DNA of 64,000 nt from Pectinophora gossypiella (GCF_024362695.1 NC_065422.1:496001-560000); one strand, 5' to 3'; shown: positions 1-9,685, numbered from the stretch's first letter. Program-made: numbers and translations. The notes: generated by a model not told the origin, from the letters alone.

Positions 1-190
1 AAAAAACATATTCGATTATACAAGTCGAAGGACGACAAAGTAAAATTCGCAGAAAAAAATATTTTTTCATTTATAATTTCATCTAACATTAATATGACAA
101 AAATAGTTTTTTTTACTGTAGATTCGTTAGAGGTTTATTTGAATTTATGAATGAGAAATTAATAAAAATGCTTAAGGAAAGAAATTGGTT
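1..190. other. AT-rich, nothing recognised
   Basis: No open frame, RNA gene or repeat end that I recognise before the first SINE-B piece. Confidence 0.4.
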
Positions 191-378
191 TTCGAGTTTA
201 AATTTGGATCATAAATTACTATCACGTGCTCAGCGGTGACGGAAAACATCGAGATGAAACCCACACACCTAAGAAATGCGTTTCGGAAGTATGTGACTTA
301 ACCTGTATTGGGCTGGTTTTTCATTCGCGGGTTGGGGTTGGACAAGTAAATCGCTTCTGTAAAACACTAGGGAGCTCC
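191..378 (+). mobile_element. SINE-B fragment
   Basis: Matches the body of the SINE-B family seen in full at 16,078-16,390 and 46,790-47,125: ATCACGTGCTCAGCGGTGA, a GGAAAACATC stretch, CCTGTATTGGGCTGG and the CGCGGGTTGG segment. The tRNA-like head is absent and the 3' part has an internal deletion. Confidence 0.6.
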
Positions 379-404
379 TGGTAGGGAGGCGTATAGAGAA
401 AGTT

Positions 405-462
405 AGAATTTAATTATTATAAAAGGACGCCACACTTGGCCTGTCACTCACTCGAAGAGTGG
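405..462 (-). mobile_element. LINE 3'-end fragment (CR1-like type)
   Basis: Read on the minus strand it carries GTGTGGCGTCCTTTTATAAT, the same 3' UTR motif seen on the plus strand at 26,165-26,270 before a TTCTA repeat. Too short for more. Confidence 0.35.
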
Positions 463-614
463 CCAAAAAGTTCCTTTCCAAAATGATATTTCTACCTATT
501 ATTTGTCCGATTGGTTCATAAGCTACATTGTTGACCTAAAAGTATCTTCGGACGAAGCTTATTGCTATTAAGATTTTACTATTTACAATAGTCTTGGTTC
601 ACAGTAATTAAAAA

Positions 615-830
615 CCATGATGATGATGATGATCTCCGACCGATTTCGGCCATGGCGACCACTTCGACTCCTAGTCGGCACGACGCTGATGCGCCCGAAG
701 ATGGCTTATGTAGCCTATTTTTACAGTGAACTCCCGCGCACAGTGAGGTCACGTGAGCACACGGTTTTGGTAATTATAATGAGTAGCGGCAGGGGGACGG
801 GCCTACAACTCATCACGTTACGTCGAGGTC
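615..830. repeat. Possible SINE or LINE-tail fragment with TGA repeat
   Basis: A short ATG/TGA microsatellite is followed by CGACCGATTTCGGCCATGG. I recall similar wording from dispersed moth repeats but cannot name the family. The open frame across it starts with five Met codons from the microsatellite and is not believable as a gene. Confidence 0.3.
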
Positions 831-868
831 ATAAAAACCATATGAATACATATTATAAACTTATAATA

Positions 869-965
869 CACATAACAGCCTATACACGTCCCACTGCTGG
901 GCACCGGCCTTCCCTTAATCAACTACGGGGAGCATACTCCACGCTACTCCACCGCAATACAACCA
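869..965 (-). mobile_element. SINE-D 3' end (HaSE1-like)
   Basis: Carries the SINE-D 3' end on the minus strand: the CCCAGCAGTGGGACGT-type RTE-derived tail and the adjoining GGAGTATGCTCC piece. The rest of the element is missing. Confidence 0.55.
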
Positions 966-1047
966 CATGACTTATAAATAAAACACAGTTTTTTTTTTGG
1001 TTATGGCAATGGGTCGCTTAGGAGTACGACCATTCTGCCAGAAAACA

Positions 1048-1433
1048 TAGTTTCCTAGGTCAAAGATAAATTATGAAATTCTGATTACTAAATAAATACA
1101 GATCTAAAGGTAACGAAAACGTTTTCTTTTTTCTATTTAACTTATTTATAGATTTTAATAAACTAATCTCAGCTTCGAGACTGCCCTCAAGATCATGTCA
1201 ATGTGACAGTTCTCATACAAAAACAGAGACTTGAGCATGATCTTGAGGGCAGTCTCAGCTGAGATTCGTTTATTTATACCACCTTTATAAAATAAAATGT
1301 AATAATAAGTACGTCATTTTGTCACATTTTTCTATGACGTCGCATGTTGCTTTTTCATAAAGATTCCGTAGTAGTTTCGTGTTTTGACGTTTAGTAAAAA
1401 GTAACTGATTTGACTAGTTGGAAACTGGCCTAT
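1048..1433. mobile_element. MITE family M6 (TAGTTTCC ends) with nested MITE
   Basis: Begins TAGTTTCCTAGGTCAAAG and ends GACTAGTTGGAAACTGGCC, so TAGTTTCC and GGAAACT form short inverted ends. Sister copies lie at 9,342-9,588, 21,855-22,085, 48,545-48,787 and 55,612-55,850. The central part is split by a second palindromic element at 1,157-1,274. Confidence 0.6.
1157..1274. mobile_element. Palindromic MITE-L nested in M6
   Basis: The ends AATAAACTAATCTCAGC and its near reverse complement are followed by arms reading GAGACTGCCCTCAAGATCAT on both strands. A second copy sits at 24,391-24,514. It interrupts the M6 element, so it is the younger insertion. Confidence 0.65.
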
Positions 1434-1648
1434 TCATATCGAGGCAAGGTACCCAACAAGCTGGCAACATTACCTTTCTGAATTGTCAACTATTACAACT
1501 ACTATTTTTAACCAACTTCAAAGAAAAGAGATTCACAATTTGTCGGGTATCTTTTTTATATGGTATAATATTAAAAACATTATTATTATTATTATGAACA
1601 TTTTACATTATGTTTCTACTACAGTCGCGCTTGAATTTCGTGTGTTAT

Positions 1649-2482
1649 ATATGTCACCGTAAAATTGTAAATAACGTTAGATTATCTCGCGAGATTGTGA
1701 ACTGTCGAATAATTATGAATCGTATCATATTGCTTACAATTTAACGAATTATTTTTCGGTAGATTATAATTTATCGAAGTGAAACCGTCAAATTGTGATA
1801 CGAAACGCACCTCGCGTGCTATACCATAGAGTTACAAAACTATTAGAGTGAGCATAATGTTAATTTGGGATTCTCTTAAAATGCATAAATGTTTTTGTCA
1901 TAATTTTAATTATCATAATCCTTTTTGCATAACGTTTTTTAGCATAATAGTTTTACTTTCCCATAATAACATCTAGGAATACTGGTTTGTTAGGTATAAC
2001 TTATTTTTGGGATTAATAAATAGATATCCATAATTCTTTTTTAGAATAATAGTGTTTTGTCATAATTTTTACAAGGCATAACAGTAGGTTAGGGTGCGGC
2101 GGGGGTGGCCCTTGGGCCACCCCTATGCCGCCAACATGTTTATCTTACACACGAAAAGTATACTGAATGATACGTTTCAGATTTTTTAATTTTGATACAT
2201 TTTTTCTTACCATGTGATGTCAGAATTATTGATTACTTACTAAATAATTAATAAATACGTACTTGATTTCACAATCTTGAAGAGCATTTATTTTATTTGA
2301 CTGACACCTGTGTTTTATTCCTAACTCTATGGACACGAGTTTTACTTCGATAGATTATAATCTGACGAATAATAATACGTTAAATTGTAAGCAGTATATT
2401 ACGTTTCACAATTTTTCGACAGTTCACAATCTCGCGAGATAGATTATAATCGAACGTTATTTACAATTTTACGGTGACATAT
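1649..2482. mobile_element. 834 bp foldback element with long terminal inverted repeats
   Basis: The left arm (about 1,649-1,837) and right arm (about 2,317-2,482) are imperfect reverse complements, both starting ATATGTCACCGTAAAATTG and both reaching a CATAGAGTTA motif at the inner edge. The inside has no coding frame. It holds a degenerate run of CATAAT/CATAAC words spaced by T-rich stretches and a hairpin with arms GGGGTGGCCC / GGGCCACCCC around 2,103-2,124. A non-autonomous DNA element is likely; the superfamily is unknown. Confidence 0.65.
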
Positions 2483-3027
2483 CAAATGTCAAATGTCACC
2501 CTCTAAGTATTCTCCACCATCCCCGTACAATATCCAGCCAGCTTGCACCACCAACTAAACTATTGTGTTTCTGCGCACCCCGATATGGATGCAAGCGCGA
2601 CGTTATATATTCATAGTTTAAATTCCGCATGGCGGCTTCTATATCTCTGAACTAAATTTTTCGCGAAATTGTAGTCAAATTAAAATTTCTTGTGAACAAA
2701 AAAATTTAATACCTGCGTACCTGCTACGCCGTAGCACTGTTGTAGCAAATGCTACGTCGCTATGGAGCCGGGATTTTTTCTGTGTTCGAGTTTGTACGTA
2801 CTCGTACAAACAGAAAATAGCGCGGCTTCGTACAAACTCCCGCCTTTAGCACCGGAATGTTCCGGAATGTCCCGGAACCGCCTCAGTGTGCGCATGTGGA
2901 GTATAGCGTAGATGCAAAATGATGTTCATAAAATATTATGCCACGTTAAAAAACATTTGAAAAAGTTTTCGTTATTGCTGTCATCAGTAGCATAAAATGA
3001 AATTATTTAAATGATTATAATAATATA
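2483..3027. other. No gene seen; short palindromes
   Basis: No convincing open frame. Two small inverted motifs are visible: CTACGCCGTAGCA-type words near 2,724-2,760 and GTTTGTACG/CGTACAAAC near 2,790-2,815. Probably remains of an unrecognised repeat. Confidence 0.35.
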
Positions 3028-3073
3028 ACATAGCTTCACGCTTGTATCCCTGTCGGGGTTGGCAGGGGTGTAA
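3028..3073. mobile_element. SINE-E fragment
   Basis: Resembles the SINE-E end (CACGCCTGTATCC, then GGGGT.GGCAGAGGTGT) seen at 20,830-20,870 and 51,900-51,930. It is cut by the MITE that starts at 3,077. Confidence 0.45.
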
Positions 3074-3076
3074 GTA

Positions 3077-3304
3077 CAGGGTGTTAGTGACATCGTAACG
3101 AATACCAAGGGGGATGATTCAGACCATGATTCTGAGTTAAAATCAAGTGGAATTTTCCGTCGCAAAATTCATGACATGTTTTAAGTTTTTTTAATTATTT
3201 TAAATTCTATACTTTTTAGGTGGAAAATTCCACTTGATATTAACTCAGAATAATGAACTGAATCATCCCCCTCAGTATTCGTTACGATGTCACTAACACC
3301 CCGT
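3077..3304. mobile_element. MITE family M3 (CAGGGTGTTAGTGAC ends)
   Basis: Both ends read CAGGGTGTTAGTGACATCG on opposite strands, followed inward by symmetric GATGATTCAG, ATTCTGAGTT and TCAAGTGGAATTTTCC blocks. The whole element is nearly palindromic with an AT-rich centre. Other copies are flanked by TA, as expected for a Tc1/mariner-mobilised MITE (inference). Confidence 0.7.
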
Positions 3305-3336
3305 GCAAGTACATACAGGTAGCCATACAAGTAGGT

Positions 3337-3550
3337 ATGGGTGTTAGTGACACCATAAAGAATACTGAGGAGGATGATTCAGATCACGATTATGAGTTGA
3401 TATCGAATTTCCTGTCGAAAAATTCATGATTTTTTTTATTTTATTTTCAGTTACATACTTTTGCGACGGAAAAATCTACTTGATATCAACTCAGAACCGT
3501 GGTCTGAATTATTCCTCAAAGTTTTCGTTACGATGTCACTAACACCCTGT
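3337..3550. mobile_element. MITE M3, second copy
   Basis: Same inverted ends and inner blocks as the copy at 3,077, more diverged. Only about 30 bp separates the two, so this family clusters here. Confidence 0.65.
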
Positions 3551-3609
3551 ATATACACCCACTCTTCGCCCTCATACGGTTTATCATTATCCACCTATGT
3601 ATCAAAAGT

Positions 3610-3685
3610 GGCTGAAACTTGATTATTTTGTAGTTCTGCCCACCCCTTCGGGCAATACGGGCGTGAGTTTATGTATGTACCAGTA
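3610..3685. repeat. Dispersed repeat fragment (CTGCCCACCCC type)
   Basis: Contains TCTGCCCACCCCTTCGGGC and CGGGCGTGAGTTTATG, a motif pair repeated at 8,217-8,275, 22,200-22,245 and 22,675-22,715. The element of origin is not known to me. Confidence 0.4.
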
Positions 3686-3970
3686 CCCTAGAGAGATTGC
3701 GATACACCAAAACATACCGACGTAACGAAACAGGTATACACTCTCCAAAACATATTCATTTAGACATTGTTTCCATTACTCCCCGCCATTCCAAGCGAAA
3801 TTGTTTTAAAACAATTTAATTTCAGACTTATGAAAACGGTAACTAAGAATTCATTTTACGTTTTCTCATTAAATGGGGAAGAGACATTTCTAGGGTCACA
3901 CGGTCGATATGTATCACGGTGAGATGCTACAAACAATATTTGCCTTACTACTAGCGGTAAGCGGCGAAAT

Positions 3971-4109
3971 AGTATTTTATGCAACAGTTGTATAAGAAGG
4001 GTCAAAAAATGCGAGTGGCGTGAGTTGCGATGTGAGCCTTGGCGAACATCGCAATAAGAGACGCCACGAGCATTTTTTGACCTAGTTATACAACGTTGCA
4101 TACAATACT
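3971..4109. mobile_element. Palindromic MITE, about 140 bp
   Basis: Two arms of about 60 bp are reverse complements: both carry GCAAC.GTTGTATAA, GGTCAAAAAATGC, GTGGCGT and TTGCGATGT in mirrored order around a short loop near 4,037-4,047. No coding content. Confidence 0.6.
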
Positions 4110-4499
4110 TTTTCTACGACGACGTCATTTTTCCTTTTTATTTTATACTTTTTAGTGTTTTGAAACGAAACACAAAAATTTTCCAATTTATTTTCCAACG
4201 CGCGGGAAAATGGCGGCAAATGTATACTTTTTTTTATAGTATATCTATGGCACCAAACAAAGTAAAGGTGCCAGTTTCCAGGTCAAAAAAAAAAAAAAAA
4301 AACAACAATGCTTTTTTGGCGACATTATAGTACAGTTACACTTTGTAAACAATGCTTTTATAGGCCATAGAGCGTACACTTTTTCAAAGAGTTTAATTAT
4401 GTATGTACTTATATTAGACTTTTTGGTTATTTAAATGCCAGATTAAAGTAGAGGAGTAGAAAAAATATTAATATGAATTAAGAAGAAGAACATGAATTA

Positions 4500-4598
4500 T
4501 ACAGAGTGTTAGTAACTGTGTTTTTTTCCGTCCCACATGAAATTATTGTGTGTTTTGAAATTAGTTCCATACTTTTCCGACTGAAAATTCCATTTTAT
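4500..4598. mobile_element. MITE M3, left half
   Basis: Starts ACAGAGTGTTAGTAAC and runs to the central GAAAATTCCATTTT. The matching right half (ATATTAACT...ACACCCTGTAT) is displaced to 4,919-4,993, so the element is split by an insertion. Confidence 0.5.
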
Positions 4599-4918
4599 GG
4601 GGGTGGCTAGCCAGGTGTTGAAGTAAAACAGTCGGATCTCAGGGTAATCTTTCGTTTAATGGGGTGAATGTCACAAATTATTCCGATTTCACAAGACCTT
4701 TACAAGATTGGCACACAAATTAAGAAAGGGCGCGTATAGCGTGCGCGTGGTTCGCAATCGTCCAGAGAAGAGAAAAAAAAAGAAAAGTGACAGATAGCGG
4801 GGACGCGCGGGGGGTGGCGCGGCACGCTCATTTAACAATTAAAGCGCGCGGACATACGACCGCGCGAGGCTCGTTCGTTTCGCCGACCCAGACAATGTTC
4901 GGTAGGCCGGGTTGCTAT
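4599..4918. mobile_element. Unidentified about 320 bp insertion inside MITE M3
   Basis: GC-richer than its surroundings, with GCGCG-rich stretches and an A/G-rich tract near 4,765-4,790. It sits exactly between the two halves of an M3 copy. A solo LTR or a truncated retroelement is possible, but I could not fix a target duplication or standard LTR ends. Confidence 0.35.
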
Positions 4919-4993
4919 AATTTGATATTAACTTTAGAATCATGAGCTGAATTATTCCCCTCAGTATTCGGTACGGTATCACTAACACCCTGT
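4919..4993. mobile_element. MITE M3, right half
   Basis: GATATTAACTTTAGAATCAT through GTATCACTAACACCCTGTAT is the mirrored end of M3; it pairs with the left half at 4,500. Confidence 0.55.
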
Positions 4994-5212
4994 ATAAAAC
5001 GGTCCAGTGGTTGTGCTTTGGGCTCACCATCCAGAGGTTCGGGAAAGTCACACATTCTCCAAACAGGGTTATCAGGAATTATTGATGATGATGATGTATT
5101 TAATTACAACAATGGATTTTTGTATTGTTTAATAAGTATGACTTTGAATTCCCTTGCCAGTTTCAACTGGCAGAGCTGTTTCGGCATACATTAACCATTC
5201 CATTTTATACAT

Positions 5213-5346
5213 ACTTCTCTCTCTCTCTCTCTCTCTATTTAAGAGCTGCGCTCTTGTCGGTGGAGTAATCGCCATTCCTCTCATCTTCCAGCCAAAACCT
5301 TCACCTCCCGGTACGACACGACCTGCACATTCTCTTTTATTTGCTT
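5213..5346 (-). pseudogene. RTE-like LINE 3' end with (GA)n tail
   Basis: On the minus strand this matches the last codons of the reverse transcriptase fragment at 47,554-47,907: CAGGTCGTGTCGTACC, then the TGGCTGGAAG, CTCCACCGACAAGAGCGC and CTCTTAAATA words, followed by a (GA)n microsatellite (5,213-5,236 on the plus strand as CT). Only the 3' tip is present. Confidence 0.6.
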
Positions 5347-5349
5347 ACA

Positions 5350-5440
5350 CATACATGTTTTGCTTTTTGTAATTGTTTTGTGGAAATTTTAAACGACGTT
5401 ATTGTCTTGTTTTTGTATGGGGCGTCCTTTAATAGGTTTA
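5350..5440 (+). mobile_element. LINE 3' UTR fragment (CR1-like type)
   Basis: Contains GTTTTGCTTTTTGTAATTG and GGGGCGTCCTTTAATAGG, the same words as the better preserved 3' end at 26,165-26,270. Confidence 0.4.
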
Positions 5441-5529
5441 TGTATGAAGATACATGAGATCTGACCTATTTTCCGTTGGGGTAGCAAGAGACCACGGGTT
5501 TCACAACACATATATACATAAACTCACGC

Positions 5530-5775
5530 CTATTTCCCACCGGGGTAAGCAGAGACTATATAATTCCATTTGCTTCGATCCTGACACACTTCTTTCGCTT
5601 CCTCTACATTCATCAATCGCTTCATACACGCACGCCGGTTCAGAGTAGATCGTATTGAACCTTTTCTAAGGACATCTCCAATTTGGTCGTCGTAAGTCCT
5701 TCTCGGTCTTCCTCTGCCAGCCCTACCATCAACTTTCGCTTTATATACCGCTTTTGCAATTCTATTGTCTTTCAT
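5530..5775 (-). pseudogene. RTE-like reverse transcriptase C-terminus
   Basis: An 81-residue open tail with GRAGRGRPRRTYDDQIGDVL, a typical RTE/Jockey-type C-terminal motif (basic Gly-Arg-rich GRGRPR followed by W/Y-DDQ), then a short tail ending SAYPGGK and a TAG stop. Upstream domains (endonuclease, RT palm) are missing, so this is a 5'-truncated dead copy. The 3' UTR words (CACGCCTATTTCCCACCGG) recur at 53,020, 58,195 and 59,028. Confidence 0.65.
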
Positions 5776-5799
5776 CCGCTCTTCGTCCGCTCCGTATTA

Positions 5800-5885
5800 A
5801 TTCCAATTTATTTCTTATTCTATTTTATATTTTTTGTAATATTACAATGTCAAATAAACGTGTTTTTCTTTTCTTTTCTTAAACA
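5800..5885 (+). mobile_element. Possible LINE 3' tail
   Basis: ACAATGTCAAATAAACGTG followed by a degenerate TTTTC repeat looks like the end of a LINE with a pentamer tail. No coding part. Confidence 0.3.
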
Positions 5886-6240
5886 TTTACTTACTTCAAT
5901 ATTTATTATCTCAATTTTTTATTTCATTACACGCTAGAATGTGACTAAACCCTTTACGCTACGGAATAAAATACTCCTTCATAGCAGCGCAGAGAAATGA
6001 TTTAATTTCGAATTATTTATTACAACTACTTTAAGAACAGTGGCTCTTGTTGAGAATGTTGCAAGGAGCTACTGGAACATTTAAACTGATGAGCTACTGT
6101 ACATAATATATGTTGGCAACCCAACTTATTTATTATTTTTGTAACATTTAAGAATGGCAATTTTTCTAGCTCTCTCTCTCTGCTATCAAATAGATATAAT
6201 GTGTGATCCTCAAGTATAAATTTTAATTAATAAACAAGTT
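5886..6240. other. No gene seen
   Basis: AT-rich; no coding frame, RNA gene or familiar repeat recognised. Confidence 0.35.
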
Positions 6241-6261
6241 CAGTGCTCTCATACTGTACAT

Positions 6262-6462
6262 TATGGTCCTTCGAGACCAACGGCTTAACGTCTCTTCCAA
6301 AGCACGAATCATCTTACTATCGGACAATCAGGTGATCAGTCTGTAATGTTCTTACCAAACTAGGGATCACAAAGTGATTTTTTGTGGTATGTCCTCACCG
6401 TGATTCGAACCTAGAACCTTCGGATCGTGAGCCCAACGCTTAACCACTGGACCACAGGGTAT
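6262..6462 (-). mobile_element. SINE-A/D head and central domain
   Basis: Minus-strand copy: central domain (GACCAACGGCTTAACGT), GATCACAAAGTGATTTTT, then the tRNA-like head with a B box (GGTTCGAATCACGG on the minus strand) and an A box in AGTGGTTAAGCGTTGGG. The 3' tail that would separate SINE-A from SINE-D is missing. Confidence 0.6.
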
Positions 6463-6550
6463 TATTCCACATAGTATTATTCTATGGTTATAGCACTAGT
6501 GAAGTTTTGGATAGGTACTTTCTTTCATTCAGTATTTCATTCAGCTACAA

Positions 6551-6642
6551 GGATAGAGAGGAAGGGGTTGACCAAGAAGAAATTACGTGGAACAGATTAA
6601 AGAGAAGGTGAACGTCGTGTCTTATAAGGATGGGAAAGACTT
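6551..6642 (+). pseudogene. RTE-like reverse transcriptase tail, two stops
   Basis: Reads RGRG*PRR and then EQIKEKVNVVSY in one frame, matching KRGRGRPRV...KQIKEKVQVVSYRK at 47,765-47,850, with two in-frame stops. It ends abruptly at 6,642 where an oppositely oriented LINE piece begins. Confidence 0.55.
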
Positions 6643-6644
6643 GG

Positions 6645-6901
6645 CCTTTTTTACCTTTGATGGGTTTGCTCTTGACCACTTGCCCGAAGGCATTGACGAG
6701 GCCTAAGGTGGAGCGAGCTCGAATGTGCCTGTTCACTCTGGCCTTGAAAGCACCTGGGTTATATGCCATCGGAAATTCAGAAGACGGCAAAGAGTTCCTC
6801 TCCCTAGCAGTGCGCATAATGAAGGACGACGCGCGCTTTGTGCGAATAGTTGAGATATCCAAGCCTTTGCTAGACAAGTATGGAGAACGCCACAACGACA
6901 A
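6645..6901 (-). pseudogene. LINE ORF2 C-terminal fragment (Jockey/I-like)
   Basis: The minus-strand frame reads RTKRASSFIMRTARERNSLP followed by an FP..YNPGAFKARVNRHI block. This 'RTARxWNxLPxxVFPxxYNxxxFKxRVxxxL' block is the usual end of many non-LTR reverse transcriptases (recognised from family knowledge). No RT catalytic motifs are present, so it is a fragment. It abuts an unrelated RTE piece in head-on orientation. Confidence 0.6.
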
Positions 6902-7172
6902 GCGCGTGGGTCTTATTAGTGATAACTTTAATTCCTGAGTATGATAAATTAATTTGACACTAATCTGTCTGCGTCACACGGTTGCTACATAGTTCATCAA
7001 GCAAAATGTTCGTTAAGAAACGAATGGAATGGGGAGTGTTCTCAGGATAATGAAGGAAATCAAAGGGAACTCGCTCGGGCGAGAAATGAGACGGAATCCG
7101 GATGACAGACGGTTTTGATGATGTCTGCAGACGTTTTTGTGTCGGAGACACACGGACGGCAAGCCCATCGTA

Positions 7173-7314
7173 CAGTCATGAGCAATATAATGTACCCACT
7201 TTAGGACTCTGTCGCACTAACATATTTGACATTTAGTGAGACTTACAGTTCAATTTGTCAAAAAAGTTAATGTGACATGGTACCAAAGTGTATACATATT
7301 AATGCTTCTGACCA
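7173..7314 (+). mobile_element. MITE family MC (CAGTCATGAGCA ends), copy 1
   Basis: About 142 bp with CAGTCATGAGCA at one end and, on the other strand, the related CGGTCACGAGCA-type end, flanked by TA. The body contains TACCCACTTTAGGACTCTG and GTGACATGGTACCAAAGTG. Orientation is arbitrary, set by the CAGTCATGAGCA end. Confidence 0.7.
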
Positions 7315-7361
7315 TACATACTTAGAGTTAGCATCGGACGTTACGGAGACGGTGGAAATTC

Positions 7362-7520
7362 ATAAAATTAGTAACATTATCCACCGGTAGTGGCGTTGGT
7401 GTCTATTATACTTAAAACTTGATTGATATTTGATTATTGAATTAACCGACGAATCAATACAATTGTACAATTTTCCATATCGATAATATTGACTAGGTAA
7501 ATAATTTTGAACCTAAAAAA
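7362..7520. repeat. Dispersed repeat J, copy 1
   Basis: Shares AGTAACATTNTCCACCGGTAG, AACTTGATTGATATT, TGTACAATTTTCCATATCGA and AATTTTGAACCTAA with 57,311-57,458. Origin unknown. Confidence 0.5.
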
Positions 7521-7981
7521 TAATCTTGTGGGAAATGATTATTTATAATGTTTATAAGTGTGAGTGTGTATGTGTTTGAGTGTGTGAGTGTATATAAGAT
7601 ACCAGGTACACAGGACCAAAAGTTGGAAGTTAAAAGAAGATAAATATACATAATTGGGCAGGGCGGACACAAGATATGGAAATAAAGTCCACAAATTCAA
7701 AAACGCAGATCAGTTGGCCTTGCTGCTCATGCAAAAATTTTTTCCAGGCAACCTTCCGAATTATATATTTTAATGTATTAAGTACTGTACTTATTTTTAA
7801 TAAATAAAATGGTATCGAAAACATCCTCTGTTGGTGGTTGGCTATCCTTTTTAACAATATATCATAACGATTTGAAAACAATTTTAAAGAGAACAGTTTC
7901 TTTATAATATGAATAAAAAAATATATAAGCGATTTTCAATTTATTGTACTTATATTCTAAAATTATATAAATTAGTGCGGG
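7521..7981. other. No gene seen
   Basis: Contains a GTGT/GAGT-rich simple stretch at about 7,555-7,590 and AT-rich sequence. An 83-residue minus-strand frame here has no recognisable domain. Confidence 0.35.
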
Positions 7982-8200
7982 TTAGTGGAGGTGTTTGGGC
8001 GTGTAGTCCGGGACAAACGACTTAGCGTGCCTTCCGAAGCAAGGAATCATCTTACTTTTTGAGACAATCATGAAAATGTGATTCAGCATTCAATGTCCTA
8101 GCAATACAAAGAACAGTGTCACAGTGATGGCGATAGTGTCCCCATCGGGAATCGAACCCGGATCTCCAGATAACTGCTAGACCATGGATAACAAATGGCT
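7982..8200 (-). mobile_element. SINE-D (HaSE1-like), 3'-truncated
   Basis: Minus-strand copy with the central domain (GGGACAAACGACTTAGCGTG variant), the GACAATC.TGA stretch and a tRNA-like head with B box GGGTTCGATTCCCG. The RTE-derived tail is mostly lost apart from the GTTAGTGGAGGTGTTTGGG block. Confidence 0.6.
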
Positions 8201-8216
8201 GAAAATTATCTTCTGA

Positions 8217-8275
8217 TTACTAATTGCCTGTCTGCCCACCCCACAAGATCACGGGTGTGAGTTTTTATAATGTTA
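8217..8275. repeat. CTGCCCACCCC repeat fragment
   Basis: Same motif pair (CTGCCCACCCC and CGGGTGTGAGTTTT) as at 3,640 and 22,210. Confidence 0.35.
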
Positions 8276-8544
8276 TGTGTGCTTCTAGCTGGCTTAAAAT
8301 GTAGTGAATAAATTGTGTGCTGAACGATATACAATATAGTTGAAGTGTTAGGCGGTTGGCTGCACAATGTGATCTATTTGGTTTCCATTGTTTTCGCGGG
8401 CTGAAAGCAAATCAGCGGAAAATTGTTAACATTACGTTATAACACACATACATAAACTTACTAACGGCCTTTTTATAATCTATATGAACGTGGGACCGGG
8501 CTTACAAAATAAAAGGTGATTACACACACGCTTTTATTTAAATT

Positions 8545-9107
8545 ATCTTCTATTTAAATATATGAAAGGAGAAACTGACTGACTGACATATCAACGCACA
8601 GCCTAAACGGCTAAACGTAGGCACTTGAAATTTGGAAGGGACGTAGCTTAGGTACCGTAGAGGTGCACTAAGAAAGGAATTCCGGAAATTCCCACGGGAA
8701 CGGGAATTAGCGGGAAAATCCTTTTGTATGAAAAATCTAAACCACTCAAGTTAGACGTTTGAAATTTGGCATGCAGGTACCTTAGTAAACTTAAAGCTTA
8801 GTTGCAACTGGATATTGCAAAATTCCCACGGGAACGGGAGTTAGCGGGAAAAAACATTTGTTTGAAAAAATCTAAACCGCGTAAGATACGAGTAGATGTT
8901 TCTAATCTAGCATGCATGCATACCTTAGTAAATATAAAGTTTAGTTATGGCTGTATTTTGAAAAATGGGAGTTAGCGGAAAAAAGAGTTGTATGAAAAAA
9001 TCTAAACTGCATAAGTTAGATGCTTGAAATTTGACATGCACTCCTACACACACAAAGATCTCTCTTTTATAACACGCCACGCGAACGAAGTCGCGAGCAA
9101 AAGCTAG
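8545..9107 (+). mobile_element. Helitron-like non-autonomous element
   Basis: Starts TCTTCTATTTAAATATATG and ends CGCGAGCAAAAGCTAG followed by T, fitting the 5'-TC...CTRR-3' rule and insertion between A and T. The GAGAAACTGACTGACTGACAT and CGAACGAAGTCGCGAGC words are ones I associate with moth Helitrons. Internally a unit of about 133 bp (CCCACGGGAACGGGA, TTAGCGGGAAAA, then AATCTAAACC and GAAATTTGGCATGCA) repeats about three times with growing divergence. No Rep/helicase coding is present. Confidence 0.6.
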
Positions 9108-9341
9108 TTAAGTATTTAAAAAAATACAAAATTGCTCCGCGCGCACATAGTCGCTCTCCGCTATATATCATCGTCTTTCCTCCCTCTCACATCCGTCCCT
9201 TTCCTTCATCGTCTTGCGTTCCATTTCATGCATACTTCTCATTACCACATATTATATATCTATTTATCTACCTAGATAGCCACAGATAAACCTGGGTTTC
9301 GCTTATTAAAGTAACTTTTGAGCGCCAATTGAGTCGCGTAC

Positions 9342-9588
9342 TAGCTTCAAGATAAAATTATTAAATTCTGATTATACTTAATAAAGAAATATCTAAAACT
9401 AATGCAAAACATTTTATTTTTATATTTAACTTATGAATTTTAATCAAGAAAAACGTAATAATAAGTCCGACATTTTATCACGTTTTTCTATGACGTCACA
9501 GTGCTTTTGCATACAAATTCCATAATAATTTCGTGTTTTGACATTTAGCAAATAGTAACTGATTTGACTAGTTGGAAACTAGCATATT
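9342..9588. mobile_element. MITE M6, copy 2
   Basis: Matches the M6 body at 1,048: ATTTAACTTATGAATTTTAAT, CACGTTTTTCTATGACGTCA and the GACTAGTTGGAAACTAGC end. The left end is degraded. Confidence 0.55.
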
Positions 9589-9593
9589 ATATA

Positions 9594-9685
9594 CAGGGTG
9601 TTAGTGATACCACCGTATCGAATACAGACGGGAATGATTGCGCTTAAGACTCTTGAGTTACTATCAAGTGAAAATTTTGGTTATT
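9594..9685. mobile_element. MITE M3, half copy
   Basis: CAGGGTGTTAGTGATACC, then GGGAATGATTGCGCTTAAGA and ACTATCAAGTG: one end of M3 without its mirrored half. Confidence 0.45.

Noticed and set aside
617..970. 117-residue open frame starting with five Met
   Set aside because: It begins in an ATG microsatellite and ends inside a SINE-D tail; no domain.
5213..5236. CT microsatellite as a promoter element (GAGA-type)
   Set aside because: It is the (GA)n tail of a LINE on the minus strand.
6630..6938. 102-residue plus-strand frame
   Set aside because: Antisense of a recognisable LINE C-terminus on the minus strand.
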